Positions 46,013-55,119 of a stretch of 64,000 nt of DNA are shown here, piece after piece; position 1 is the first letter of the stretch; each line of letters opens with the position of its first letter. The stretch spans positions 1 to 64,000 of the forward strand of contig NZ_BNBO01000024.1 of NCBI RefSeq assembly GCF_014655955.1. Direction: 5' to 3'. Made by a program: the position numbers and the translations under genes. A model generated the notes under the pieces. That model had not been told where the DNA came from, did not search any database, and saw only the letters and a program-made list of their open reading frames with translations. The DNA comes from Kitasatospora indigofera (GTDB lineage Bacteria; Actinomycetota; Actinomycetes; Streptomycetales; Streptomycetaceae).

Positions 46013-46645
46013 TCAGCGCGCGGCGGCTTCGACCATCCGCACGAAGTACTCGTGCACCCGGTGGTCGCCGGTCAGCTCGGGGTGGAACGAGGTTGCCAGC
46101 AGGTTGCCCTGACGGACCGCCACGATCCGGCTCTCCGGACCGTCCGCCGCCGACAGCTCGGCCAGCACCTCGACGCCCGCGCCCACGGCCTCGACCCAGG
46201 GGGCGCGGATGAAGACGCCGTGCACGGCCTCGCCGGCCGGGCCCTCGCCCTCGATGCCCTTGAAGGCGATCGCGGACTCGAAGGACTCGTTCTGGCGGCC
46301 GAAGGCGTTGCGCCGCACCGTCATGTCGATGCCGCCGACCGTCTCCTGGTCGTCCCGGCCGTCGAGGATCTTGTCGGCCAGCATGATCATGCCGGCGCAG
46401 GACCCGTAGACCGGCATCCCGGCGGCGACCCGCTCGCGCAGCGGCGCCATCATCCCGAAGGCGAGCGCCAGCTTGGACATGGTGGTGGACTCGCCACCGG
46501 GGATCACCAGCGCGTCGACCTCGGCGAGCTCCTCGGGGCGGCGCACCGGGCGCGCCAGGGCGTCGGCCTCGGCAAGCGCGATCAGGTGCTCGCGGACGTC
46601 GCCCTGCAGGGCCAGGACGCCGATGACTGGAGTACGGCTCGACAC
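46013..46645 (-). CDS. pdxT: Pyridoxal 5'-phosphate synthase glutaminase subunit
   Basis: PdxT releases ammonia from glutamine for PLP synthesis and works in a complex with PdxS. The 210-residue protein is a class I amidotransferase: [12 protein letters not shown] for the oxyanion region, GGESTTM, the Cys nucleophile in GSCAGMI, and the His-Glu pair near SFHPELTGD. The start is GTG at 46645, with GAAGAGG upstream. PdxS lies directly upstream in the transcript, separated by a hairpin. Confidence 0.95.
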   Translation of the reverse strand: MSSRTPVIGVLALQGDVREHLIALAEADALARPVRRPEELAEVDALVIPGGESTTMSKLALAFGMMAPLRERVAAGMPVYGSCAGMIMLADKILDGRDDQETVGGIDMTVRRNAFGRQNESFESAIAFKGIEGEGPAGEAVHGVFIRAPWVEAVGAGVEVLAELSAADGPESRIVAVRQGNLLATSFHPELTGDHRVHEYFVRMVEAAAR

Positions 46646-46684
46646 GGTTGCTACCTCTTCAGAATTCTCGTACGGACGACGCAC

Positions 46685-46725
46685 GACGGCCCGCCGCGCT
46701 CCGTGAATCCGCGCGGCGGGCCGTC
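46685..46725 (-). terminator. Strong hairpin between pdxS and pdxT
   Basis: A 15-bp perfect stem (GACGGCCCGCCGCGC with GCGCGGCGGGCCGTC) closes an 11-base loop, 9 bases after the pdxS stop and 40 before the pdxT start. It could reduce readthrough into pdxT, although the two subunits act in equal number. Confidence 0.8.
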
Positions 46726-46734
46726 GGGCAGGGA

Positions 46735-47646
46735 CTACCAGCCGCGGTTGGCGTACCGCTCGGCCTCGGGCAGGGTGTCGCAGTTGATGCCGACCATGGC
46801 CTCGCCCAGGCCGCGCGAGACGTCCGCGATGACCTTCGGGTCGTCGAAGAAGGTGGTGGCCTTCACGACGGCGGCGGCGCGCTTGGCCGGGTCGCCGGAC
46901 TTGAAGATGCCCGAGCCCACGAAGACGCCCTCGGCACCGAGCTGCATCATCAGGGCCGCGTCGGCCGGGGTGGCCACGCCACCGGCGGAGAACAGCACGA
47001 CCGGGAGCTTGCCCAGCTGCGCGACCTCCTTGACCAGCTCGTACGGCGCCTGGAGGTTCTTCGCGGCGACGAAGAGCTCGGTCTCGTCGAGGGTGGTGAG
47101 GCGCTTGATGTCGGCGCGGATCTGGCGCATGTGGCGGACGGCCTCGACCACGTTGCCGGTGCCGGCCTCGCCCTTGGAGCGGATCATGGCCGCACCCTCG
47201 GCGATCCGGCGCAGGGCCTCGCCCAGGTTGGTGGCGCCACAGACGAAGGGGGTGGTGAACGCCCACTTGTCGGAGTGGTTGACCTCGTCGGCCGGGGTCA
47301 GCACCTCGGACTCGTCGATGTAGTCCACGCCGAGCGCCTGGAGGACCTGGGCCTCGACGAAGTGGCCGATCCGGGACTTGGCCATCACCGGGATGGAGAC
47401 GGCGTTGATGATGCCGTCGATCATGTCCGGGTCGGACATCCGGGCCACGCCGCCGTCCTTGCGGATGTCGGCGGGGACCCGCTCCAGGGCCATGACGGCC
47501 ACGGCGCCGGCGTCTTCAGCGATCTTCGCCTGCTCGGCGTTGACCACATCCATGATCACACCGCCCTTGAGCTGCTCGGCCATGCCGCGCTTGACCCGGG
47601 CGGTACCGATCTGCGGCTGGTCTGCGGTGATGGGGGTGGTGGACAC
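46735..47646 (-). CDS. pdxS: Pyridoxal 5'-phosphate synthase subunit PdxS
   Basis: PdxS builds PLP from ribose 5-phosphate, glyceraldehyde 3-phosphate and ammonia. The 303-residue protein is a TIM barrel: [19 protein letters not shown], the catalytic Lys in [13 protein letters not shown], and [18 protein letters not shown] for the phosphate site, with [11 protein letters not shown] near the end. The start is GTG at 47646, preceded by GTGAGG. It forms a 12+12 complex with PdxT, the next gene. Confidence 0.97.
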   Translation of the reverse strand: MSTTPITADQPQIGTARVKRGMAEQLKGGVIMDVVNAEQAKIAEDAGAVAVMALERVPADIRKDGGVARMSDPDMIDGIINAVSIPVMAKSRIGHFVEAQVLQALGVDYIDESEVLTPADEVNHSDKWAFTTPFVCGATNLGEALRRIAEGAAMIRSKGEAGTGNVVEAVRHMRQIRADIKRLTTLDETELFVAAKNLQAPYELVKEVAQLGKLPVVLFSAGGVATPADAALMMQLGAEGVFVGSGIFKSGDPAKRAAAVVKATTFFDDPKVIADVSRGLGEAMVGINCDTLPEAERYANRGW

Positions 47647-47782
47647 GTGAGACCTCACTCGAAGATGAAAGTGCTATCGCCTTATGTTAGGCGGACATGG
47701 GCCCGGCCCCATGCGCCACCAAGTCCATGCGGGCTTGCGGGATACGACAAACAGGCCGAAGCCAGGCGGGCCCTGCGGCCAC

Positions 47783-48328
47783 CTAGGCGGGGGCTCCCTC
47801 GGGGGTCAGTGCGAGCGGAGGGGCGTCGTCCATTTCGAAGGCCATCGGGAACGGCGCCTTCCCCGCAAGGCGGAAGTAGCGCACCAACCGGTGCTCGCGC
47901 ACCGCGCGGGCGGCCCGGACGGCGTCGTTGTGGAAGCGCCTGGCCATCGGCACCCGGCGGACGGCGGCCGTCAGATCCTTCACAGCTTCTTCACCGCCGG
48001 GGGCCGCGACCAGCACCGCGAGCTGCTCCGGCTCGGCGAACACCGCCCGCAGCGCCAGGCTCAGCTCGCTCTCCGCCACCTCGCGGTGCTCGTCCTCGGA
48101 CTGCCTCGCCGAGTGCGAGGCCTCGTAGAGCAGCAGCGAGGCCGCCGGGTCCAGCAGGCCCGAGGTCGCCAGCTCCAGCGTCACCGAGGCCCGCCGGACC
48201 AACTGGGCGTCCAGCGCCGCACGGGCCGCGTCGATCCGGGCGTGCAGCCGGTCGAGGCGCCCCGCCGTCCAACTCAGGTACATCCCGCACAGCACCACGG
48301 CCACGGCCGCCCAGATCCAGGTAGTCAC
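47783..48328 (-). CDS. Conserved membrane-anchored hypothetical protein
   Basis: The 181-residue protein has one N-terminal membrane helix (TTWIWAAVAVVLCGMYLSWTA) and then a long charged helical region (about 25-135) in which LDRLHARIDAARAALDAQLVRRA recalls the LemA-type coiled coil, then FHNDAVRAARAVREHRLVRYFRLAGKAPFP. A GTG at 48328 is preferred; a TTG nine bases upstream is possible. It is next to the PIM genes and downstream of a CHMI-like gene. Function unknown. Confidence 0.8.
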   Translation of the reverse strand: MTTWIWAAVAVVLCGMYLSWTAGRLDRLHARIDAARAALDAQLVRRASVTLELATSGLLDPAASLLLYEASHSARQSEDEHREVAESELSLALRAVFAEPEQLAVLVAAPGGEEAVKDLTAAVRRVPMARRFHNDAVRAARAVREHRLVRYFRLAGKAPFPMAFEMDDAPPLALTPEGAPA

Positions 48329-48357
48329 GGGGCGCAACGCTACCGGGTGCCCGCCGG

Positions 48358-48726
48358 TCAGCCGTCGAGCGTGGTGCCCCGGTAGCTGTCACTGTCCATG
48401 TCGACCACCTTCACCGCGGTGTGCAGGCGACGGCCCGGCGCCGCCGGCAGGTGCTCGGCCAGCAGCGCCAGCACCGCCTCGGTGAGCCCCGCCTTCGCCT
48501 CCGGGCTGCGCCCGGGGAAGATCTGGAAGTCCACCAGGACGAGGTCCTGGCCCTCGGCCCGCTCCCCCACCACGACGGTCTCGTCGGCCCGGCGGAAGCG
48601 CGTCTTGCAGCCGTCCGGGGCGACGGTGAGGAACTTCACCGCGAGCTGGTTCAGGGCCAGGCCGAGGGCCCGGCGGTCGAAGGCGTCCGCCAGGTTCGCG
48701 GAGTAGTCGACGGAGATCTGCGGCAT
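48358..48726 (-). CDS. 5-Carboxymethyl-2-hydroxymuconate isomerase-like tautomerase
   Basis: The 122-residue protein begins MPQISVDYSANLADAFDRRALG, with an N-terminal proline after Met as in the tautomerase fold, and has the length of the CHMI family. The rest (RRADETVVVGERAEGQDLVLVDFQIFPGRSPEAK) fits the same family. CHMI acts in homoprotocatechuate breakdown, but no other gene of that pathway is in the window, so the real substrate here is doubtful. The ATG at 48726 has GGAGG upstream. It lies between a hypothetical gene and pimA. Confidence 0.8.
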   Translation of the reverse strand: MPQISVDYSANLADAFDRRALGLALNQLAVKFLTVAPDGCKTRFRRADETVVVGERAEGQDLVLVDFQIFPGRSPEAKAGLTEAVLALLAEHLPAAPGRRLHTAVKVVDMDSDSYRGTTLDG

Positions 48727-48878
48727 CTGGGCCTCCGGGCTCGGACGGGCGTGGGTGACGGCGCCCGCCGTCCGACGGGCCCCCGGCACACCCTAACCAG
48801 CGCGCGGACCGGACCGGCCCGGGCCCCGCACCGCCACCGCCCGCCCGGTCCGTTCGGGCCGGCCCGCCCGGGCCGCGC

Positions 48879-50066
48879 TCAGTCCCGGGCCAGCCCCAGC
48901 CGGCCGCGCCAGCCCGTCCGCTCGTCCTCCACCCGCACCACCGCGGCCGTACCGTCGGTGACCGTCTCGTACACCGCCAGGATGTCCGCGCCGACCGTCG
49001 ACCAGTCGAAGCGCCGCACGTGCCGCGAGGCCGCCTTGCGCAGCTCCTCCAGCCTGCCCGGGTCGCCCAGCAGCCGCAGGGCCGCGACGGCCAGCGCGTC
49101 GGCGTCCTCGACCGGGAACAGCTCCCCCGCGTCACCGCCGTCCAGCACCTGCTTGAACGCGTCCAGGTCGCTCGCCAGCACCGGCGCACCGGCCGACATC
49201 GCCTCGACCAGGATGATCCCGAAGCTCTCGCCGCCGGTGTTCGGCGCCACGTACAGGTCGACGCTGCGCAGCAGCCGGGCCTTCTCCCGGTCGCTGACCA
49301 TGCCGAGGAACTCCACCTGGGCCCGGACCTCGGGGGCGAGGCCGGCCACCGCCTCCTCCTCGTCGCCCTTGCCGGCCACCAGCAGCCGCACGCCGGGGCG
49401 CTGCGCCAGGATCTTCGGCAGGGCCGCCAGCAGGGTCGGCAGACCCTTGCGCGGCTCGTTGATCCGGCCGATGAAGCCGATCGTGCCGGGCTCGCCGTCC
49501 GCCGCGCCGCCCGTCCAGCGGTCGTCCGGCTCGGCCTCGGCGAAGAAGCCGACGTCGACGCCGTTGGGGATGACCACCGCGTCGCCGCCCAGGTGCTCGA
49601 CCAGGGTGCGCCGGGCGTACTCGCTGACCGCGATCCGGGCCCGCATCTTCTCCAGGCCGGGCTGCAGGATCGGCGAGGCCGCGATCATCGCCCGCGAGCG
49701 CGGGTTGGAGGTGTGGAAGGTCCCCACCATCGGGCCGGTGGCCGACCAGGCCGCCAGCATCGACAGGCTCGGCGAGGCCGGCTCGTGCACGTGCAGGATG
49801 TCGAAGCGCCCGTCGTTCAGCCAGCGCCGCACCCGGGCCGCCGACAGGATGCCGAAGCTGAGCCGGGCCACCGAGCCGTTGTAGGGCACGGCCACCGCTC
49901 GCCCGGCCGAGACCACGTACGGCGGCAGCGCCTCGTCGTCCTCGGCCGGCGCCAGCACCGAGACCTGGTGGCCCAGCGCGATCAGGTGCTCGGCGAGGTC
50001 CCGGATGTGGAACTGCACGCCGCCGGGGACGTCCCAGTCGTACGGGCAGACGATGCCGATCTTCAC
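48879..50066 (-). CDS. pimA: Phosphatidylinositol alpha-mannosyltransferase-like glycosyltransferase
   Basis: PimA adds the first mannose from GDP-mannose to phosphatidylinositol in PIM synthesis on the inner leaflet. The 395-residue protein is a GT-B, GT4-type enzyme: N-terminal KIGIVCPYDWDVPGGVQFHI with the acceptor-binding glycine loop, DILHVHEPASPSLSML, and the C-terminal GFIGRINEPRKGLPTL, APNTGGESFGIILVEAMSAG with the E-x7-E motif. The start is GTG at 50066 with AGAGGA upstream. It follows the acyltransferase gene and pgsA in the same direction, the classical PIM cluster shared with mycobacteria. Confidence 0.93.
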   Translation of the reverse strand: MKIGIVCPYDWDVPGGVQFHIRDLAEHLIALGHQVSVLAPAEDDEALPPYVVSAGRAVAVPYNGSVARLSFGILSAARVRRWLNDGRFDILHVHEPASPSLSMLAAWSATGPMVGTFHTSNPRSRAMIAASPILQPGLEKMRARIAVSEYARRTLVEHLGGDAVVIPNGVDVGFFAEAEPDDRWTGGAADGEPGTIGFIGRINEPRKGLPTLLAALPKILAQRPGVRLLVAGKGDEEEAVAGLAPEVRAQVEFLGMVSDREKARLLRSVDLYVAPNTGGESFGIILVEAMSAGAPVLASDLDAFKQVLDGGDAGELFPVEDADALAVAALRLLGDPGRLEELRKAASRHVRRFDWSTVGADILAVYETVTDGTAAVVRVEDERTGWRGRLGLARD

Positions 50067-50086
50067 CAGGTTCCTCTCACGCTGCT

Positions 50087-51064
50087 TCAGGGCCCGGCCG
50101 GCTCGGCGGCCGGCTCGGTACCGGGGGCGGGCACCGGCGCGGCCGGCTCGGCCGGCTCGGCGGCGGCGGGCTCGCGGACCGCCAGGTCGGCCAGCCAGAG
50201 CCGTTGCAGCATGTGCCAGTCCTCGGGGTGCTCGCGGATGCCCTCGGCCCAGACGTCGGCCGTCGACTGGACCATCGCCGCCGTCCGCGCCTTCGGGTCG
50301 TCGCCGGCCGGCGGCAGCACCTCGGGGTGGATCCGGGCCCGCATCACCGGGCCGTCGTACCAGAGCGTCACCGGCAGCAGCGCGGCCCCCGTGCGCAGGC
50401 ACAGCGCGGCCGGGCCGGCCGGCATCCGGGTGGCCTCCCCGAAGAAGGTCACCTCCACGCCGGCCTCCGAGAGGTCCCGGTCCCCGACCAGGCAGACCAG
50501 CTTGCCGGCCCGCAGCCGCCGGGCCAGCGTGCCGACCACCGACACGTCGCTGCCGGTCAGCGGCAGCACCTCCATGCCGAGGCTCTCCCGGTACGCCACG
50601 AAGCGCTCGAACAGCCGCTCCGGCTCCAGCCGCTCGGCGACGGTGGTGAACGGGTACCCCACGTGCGAGGCCACCCAGGCGCCGGCCAGGTCCCAGTTGC
50701 CCATGTGCGGCAGCGCTATCACCGACCCGCGCCCGGACTCCATCGCCGCGGTGAGGTGCTCCAGGCCCTCCACCGCCATGCTCCGGGCGATCCGCTCCCG
50801 GCTCCACACCGGCAGCCGGAACGACTCCATCCAGTACCGCAGGTAGGAGCGCATGCCGGCCCGGGAGAGCTCCCGCAGCCGGGCCTCGTCCGCGTCCGGG
50901 CGCACCCGCAGCAGGTTGGCCTCCAGCTGCAGCACCCGCTTGCCCCGCTTGCGCCAGGCCGCGTCGGCGATCTGGTCGAACAGCCCCGCGGCCGCCCGCT
51001 CCGGCAGGTGCTTCAGTGCCGCCCAGCCCAGCGCGTACGCCGAGTAGACCAGTCGGTCCTTCAC
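50087..51064 (-). CDS. Phosphatidylinositol mannoside acyltransferase-like protein
   Basis: The 325-residue protein belongs to the lysophospholipid/HtrB-type acyltransferases. The catalytic HX4D motif is HMGNWD in ALPHMGNWDLAGAW, and the later AGVEVTFFGEATRMPAGPAAL region is conserved. In mycobacteria the homologue (PatA, Rv2611c) acylates the mannose of PIM1, and the same order of pgsA, acyltransferase and pimA is seen here. The start is GTG at 51064, overlapping the pgsA stop as GTGA. The C-terminus is an Ala- and Pro-rich extension of about 40 residues. Confidence 0.92.
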   Translation of the reverse strand: MKDRLVYSAYALGWAALKHLPERAAAGLFDQIADAAWRKRGKRVLQLEANLLRVRPDADEARLRELSRAGMRSYLRYWMESFRLPVWSRERIARSMAVEGLEHLTAAMESGRGSVIALPHMGNWDLAGAWVASHVGYPFTTVAERLEPERLFERFVAYRESLGMEVLPLTGSDVSVVGTLARRLRAGKLVCLVGDRDLSEAGVEVTFFGEATRMPAGPAALCLRTGAALLPVTLWYDGPVMRARIHPEVLPPAGDDPKARTAAMVQSTADVWAEGIREHPEDWHMLQRLWLADLAVREPAAAEPAEPAAPVPAPGTEPAAEPAGP

Positions 51065-51720
51065 GCCGTCCCCCGACTCCCCGCCTCCAGGCGGTCCGCC
51101 TCGAACGCCTCCCTGCGCACGGTCAGCATCCGCTGGAACACCGTCACCAGGCTCCCCGCGGCCACCACCCAGAGCGCGAACGGCAGCAGCCACTCGACGT
51201 ACGGCACCCCGAAGGTGTGCAGCCCCGCGACACCCGCCGCGACCAGGCTGATCACCAGCCGCTCGGCCCGTTCCACCAGCCCCGACACGTCGCACGGCAG
51301 GCCCTGGCTCTCCGCCCGGGCCTTGGTGTACGAGACCACCAGGCCGCTCGCCAGGCAGAAGACCGCCACCGCGCAGAGCAGGTTGTTGTCGCCCTTGCCC
51401 GCGTACCACATGGCCAGTCCGCCGAAGATCGCCGCGTCCGCGACCCGGTCCAGCGTCGAGTCCAGGAACGCGCCCCACTTGCTGGTACGGCCCAGCTGGC
51501 GCGCCATGTTCCCGTCGACCAGGTCGGAGAAGATGAACAGGGTGATCGTGATGGTGCCCCAGAAGAACTCCCCGCGCGGGAAGAACACCAGCGCACCGGC
51601 GACCGAACCGGCCGTCCCGATCAGCGTCACGGCGTCCGGGCTCACGCCCAGGCGGATCAGGAAGGCGGCGAACGGGGTCAGGACACGTGTGAAGAAGGCA
51701 CGCGCGTATTTGTTGAGCAT
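51061..51720 (-). CDS. pgsA: Phosphatidylinositol phosphate synthase
   Basis: This 219-residue CDP-alcohol phosphotransferase makes phosphatidylinositol phosphate from CDP-diacylglycerol and inositol phosphate. The family motif D-x2-D-G-x2-A-R-x8-G-x3-D-x3-D is visible in DLVDGNMARQ and GAFLDSTLDR. Six membrane helices are expected. The ATG at 51720 has GGAAGG upstream. It is the first gene of the pgsA, acyltransferase, pimA unit and so begins the PIM pathway. Confidence 0.93.
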   Translation of the reverse strand: MLNKYARAFFTRVLTPFAAFLIRLGVSPDAVTLIGTAGSVAGALVFFPRGEFFWGTITITLFIFSDLVDGNMARQLGRTSKWGAFLDSTLDRVADAAIFGGLAMWYAGKGDNNLLCAVAVFCLASGLVVSYTKARAESQGLPCDVSGLVERAERLVISLVAAGVAGLHTFGVPYVEWLLPFALWVVAAGSLVTVFQRMLTVRREAFEADRLEAGSRGTA

Positions 51721-51995
51721 GGCCTTCCGGACCGCTCCGATCTCACCGGTGTCCGCCGAGGGCCGCGATCCGCGGCAGGCGGCCGAGTGGATCAGCCCAC
51801 CCGGCTGACCCATGGTATCCACGCCCGCCACGCACTCCCGCGCACCGCACCGGCGAGCAGGCTTTCGGCCCAACTGTCAACTACTCAAAGCTCTTCGGCG
51901 GGCACACGGGGTGATCGCCCGGCTCCACCGCACGCGCCCGCGCGGGTACCGAACCTAGACTTGGAGCCGTCCGTCGCCACGGGAGGAGAACCCCG

Positions 51996-54059
51996 ATGCC
52001 CGACCGCGCCACGGTACGAACGAGGCAGGCGCCGCCCGTCGAACGCCCCGAGCAGCTGCGCAACGTCGTCCTGATCGGCTGCAGCGGCGCCGGCAAGACC
52101 ACCCTCGCGGAGTCCCTCGCCCTCGCCGCCGGTGCCGTCACCCGGGCCGGCCGGGTCCCCGACGGCAACACCGTCTCCGACCACGAGGAGATCGAGCACA
52201 AGCAGCAGCGCTCGGTGCAGCTCGCCGTCCTGCCGCTCGAATGGCGGGGCACCAAGATCAACCTGCTGGACCCGCCCGGCCACCCCGACTTCGCCGCCGA
52301 ACTGCGCGCCGCCCTGCACGCGGCCGACGGCGCCGTCTTCGTGGTCTCCGCCACCGACCCGGTCACCGCCCCCACCCGCGCCCTGTGGCGCGAGTGCGCC
52401 GCCGCCGGCATCCCCCGGGCCGTCGCCGTCGCCAAGTTCGACATCGCCCGCAGCGGCTTCGACGAGATCCTGACGGCCTGCCACGACGCCTTCGGACTGG
52501 GCCCCGACACCCTGCGCCCGCGCTACCTCCCGCTGCACCACGACGGCCGCCCCACCGGCTCCCTGGACCTGCTCACCGGCCGCGGCTACGGCGACGACGG
52601 CCCCGCCCCCGAGCCGACCCCGGAGAGCGCCGCCGCCCGGGAGAGCCTGGTCGAGGCCATCTCCGGGCAGGATGACACCCTGATGGAGCGCTACCTCGCC
52701 GGCGAGGAGCTGGACGCCGACGCCCTCGCCGACGGGCTGCGCCGCGAGGTGCTCGACTGCGCCCTGCACCCCGCGCTGGCCACCACCGAGAACGGCTTGG
52801 GCGCGGCGGAACTCCTCGACCTGATCGCCACCGCCTTCCCCGACCCCACCCACCGCCGCCCGCCGGCACCCGACTGCGACCCCGACGCGCCCCTCGCCGC
52901 CCAGGTGATCCGGATCACCGGCGACGCCTACGTCGGCCGGATCAGCCTGGTCCGGATGCTCGCCGGCACCCTGCGCCCGGACACCCACGTGGAGATCACC
53001 GGCCCGGACGGCCGCGAACCCGCCGAGGAGCGCGTCACCACCCTCACCAGCCCGTTCGGCAAGCAGCAGCACCCCGTCCCGCACGCCCTGCCCGGCGACC
53101 TCGTCTGCGTCGCGAAGCTCGGCTCCGCCCGGGCCGGCGACACACTCAACGACCCCGGCCACGGCGCGCCGCTCGACCCGTGGCCGCTCGCCGAGCCGCT
53201 GCTGCCGGTCGCCGTCGAGGCCCACAGCAAGGCCGACGACGACAAGCTCTCCCAGGCCCTCACCCGGCTCACCGCCGAGGACCCCGCCCTGCGGCTGGAG
53301 CAGAACGCCGACACCCACCAGCTGGTCCTGTGGTGCACCGGCGAGGCGCACGCCGAGGTCGTCCTCGACCGGCTGCGGGGCCGGCACGGCGTGCACGTCG
53401 ACACCGTCCCGCACCGGGTGGCCCTGCGGGAGACCTTCGGCACCGCCGCCGCCGGGCACGGCCGCCTGGTCAAGCAGTCCGGCGGCCACGGCCAGTACGC
53501 CATCTGCGACCTGGAGGTGGAACCGCTGCCGGCCGGCTCCGGCTTCGAGTTCCAGGACCGGGTGGTCGGCGGCAGCGTGCCCAAGCACTTCATCCCCTCC
53601 GTCGAGAAGGGCGTCCGGGCGCAGCTGGCCAAGGGCGTCAGCACCGGCCACCCGCTCACCGACGTCCGGGTCACCCTGGTCGACGGCAAGGCCCACTCGG
53701 TGGACTCCTCCGACTCCGCCTTCCAGAGCGCGGCCGCCCTCGCCCTGCGCGACGCCGCCGGGAACGCGGTGATCCGGCTCCTCGAACCGGTCGCCGCCGT
53801 CAGCGTGCTGCTGCCCGACGACTTCCTCGGCGCCGTGCTCGGCGACCTCTCCGCCCGCCGCGGCCGGGTCCTCGGCACCGAGATCGGCGGCCCCGGCCTG
53901 ACCCTGCTGCGCGCCGAGGTCCCCGAACTCGAACTCGCCCGCTACCCCGTGGACCTGCGCTCGCTCACCCACGGCACCGCCGAGTTCTCCCGGGCGCACC
54001 TGCGCCACGAGCCGATGCCCGCCGCGCTGGCGGCCAAGGTCGCCGCCGGGGAGCCGTAG
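51996..54059 (+). CDS. EF-G2-type elongation factor G-like protein
   Basis: The 687-residue protein has all five EF-G domains and matches the actinobacterial EF-G2 (FusA2, Rv0120c) family. The P-loop is GCSGAGKTT (28-36) and G3 is DPPGH (92-96, normally DTPGH). G4 is AKFD (146-149), so the Asn of NKxD is lost, and the switch I region reads QQRSVQL where EF-G has RGITI. The later parts (GKQQHPVPHALPGDLV, GHGRLVKQSGGHGQY, SVDSSDSAFQSA) follow EF-G closely. Guanine specificity and GTPase activity are therefore uncertain. The ATG has GGGAGGA upstream. It is unlinked to a str operon. Confidence 0.92.
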   Translation: MPDRATVRTRQAPPVERPEQLRNVVLIGCSGAGKTTLAESLALAAGAVTRAGRVPDGNTVSDHEEIEHKQQRSVQLAVLPLEWRGTKINLLDPPGHPDFAAELRAALHAADGAVFVVSATDPVTAPTRALWRECAAAGIPRAVAVAKFDIARSGFDEILTACHDAFGLGPDTLRPRYLPLHHDGRPTGSLDLLTGRGYGDDGPAPEPTPESAAARESLVEAISGQDDTLMERYLAGEELDADALADGLRREVLDCALHPALATTENGLGAAELLDLIATAFPDPTHRRPPAPDCDPDAPLAAQVIRITGDAYVGRISLVRMLAGTLRPDTHVEITGPDGREPAEERVTTLTSPFGKQQHPVPHALPGDLVCVAKLGSARAGDTLNDPGHGAPLDPWPLAEPLLPVAVEAHSKADDDKLSQALTRLTAEDPALRLEQNADTHQLVLWCTGEAHAEVVLDRLRGRHGVHVDTVPHRVALRETFGTAAAGHGRLVKQSGGHGQYAICDLEVEPLPAGSGFEFQDRVVGGSVPKHFIPSVEKGVRAQLAKGVSTGHPLTDVRVTLVDGKAHSVDSSDSAFQSAAALALRDAAGNAVIRLLEPVAAVSVLLPDDFLGAVLGDLSARRGRVLGTEIGGPGLTLLRAEVPELELARYPVDLRSLTHGTAEFSRAHLRHEPMPAALAAKVAAGEP

Positions 54060-54106
54060 GGCCTGTCCGGACGGCGACCGGCAGGAGGCCCGGCCGGACG
54101 GGGACC

Positions 54107-54145
54107 GGGCCGGAGGGGCGTCCTGGCGGGGCGCCCCTCCGGCCC
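54107..54145 (+). terminator. Terminator after the EF-G2 gene
   Basis: GGGCCGGAGGGGCG and CGCCCCTCCGGCCC form a 14-bp perfect stem around an 11-base loop, 47 bases beyond the EF-G2 stop. Confidence 0.85.
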
Positions 54146-54342
54146 GCCGCGGGCGGTACCGGCGGCCGTTCCGGGCGGTACGGGCGGCGGCTGCGGCGGG
54201 GCCGGGAGTCCGGTAGCGAAACGTTATGCCGGGGGTGTGACGCCTGGGGCGGCAGTGGCGCTGAAGGACGTGAGACGGCCCCGAACGGTCCCCCCGGACC
54301 GGCTCGGGCCCTCACCCCCACTCCTGACAGCGAACGGTAACC

Positions 54343-55119
54343 ATGCGCGCTTCCTTCACCACCCGCGCCGCCATCACGGCGGCGGCGGCCGGTCTCCTGC
54401 TCCTCCCCGCGGCGCCGTCGGCCCTCGCGAGCACCGGCACCACCTACACCGTCCCCGTCCACCAGACCGTCCCCGTCACGGCCGCCGGGTTCGGCGAGCA
54501 CGAGACGAAGTGCGGGACGATCGGCACCGACCAGGACGGCTGGCACTTCGTGCTTCCCGGCAACTCGACGGACTTCGTCAAGCTGACGGTCGCCTTCGAC
54601 AACGGCACGCCGCAGGTCGTCACCGTGTTCGGGCCGCCCACCACCAAGCACGCCTACGTCGCCTCGGCTCCGGGCGCCAAGCTCACCTCGGCCAGCGCCG
54701 AGGTGAAGGGCGGCGAGGTGAAGTGGTTCAACCTCTCGCACACCTGCCCGGCCGTCAGCTCCTCCCCCAGCCCCAAGCCGTCCACGCCCGTGCCGTCCAC
54801 CTCCACCTCGCCCGCGGCCACCTCCCCCGCGGCGACCGTGTCCCCGAGCGCCACCACCTCGGTGACGCCCTCGGGCTCCGCCTCCGCCTCCACCGGTGTC
54901 CCGTCCGGCCCGGCGGCCACCGCCGCCCCCTCGACCGGCTCGACGGTCGACGCGGCCGCCGGCGGCTCGCCCTCGCCCACCGCCTCCACCGAGGCGACCG
55001 GTTCCGGCAGCCTGGCCTCGACCGGCGCCAACGTCGGCCTGACCGTGCTCGCCGCGCTCGGGCTGGTCGGCGCGGGCTCCGTCCTGGTCATGCGCCGCCG
55101 TCAGGCGGGCCGGCACTGA
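54343..55119 (+). CDS. Sortase-anchored secreted protein (LAXTG)
   Basis: The 258-residue protein has a signal peptide (about 1-29, ending SALA), a globular domain with two cysteines (C57 and C135) that may form a disulfide, a Ser, Thr, Pro-rich stalk (about 138-222), and the C-terminal sorting signal LASTG (224-228) followed by a hydrophobic helix and RRR tail. LAXTG is the class E sortase motif in Streptomyces. The start ATG has only a weak ribosome binding site. No sortase gene is in the window. The function of the head domain is unknown. The 3' end overlaps the convergent DCC gene by 32 bases. Confidence 0.88.
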   Translation: MRASFTTRAAITAAAAGLLLLPAAPSALASTGTTYTVPVHQTVPVTAAGFGEHETKCGTIGTDQDGWHFVLPGNSTDFVKLTVAFDNGTPQVVTVFGPPTTKHAYVASAPGAKLTSASAEVKGGEVKWFNLSHTCPAVSSSPSPKPSTPVPSTSTSPAATSPAATVSPSATTSVTPSGSASASTGVPSGPAATAAPSTGSTVDAAAGGSPSPTASTEATGSGSLASTGANVGLTVLAALGLVGAGSVLVMRRRQAGRH

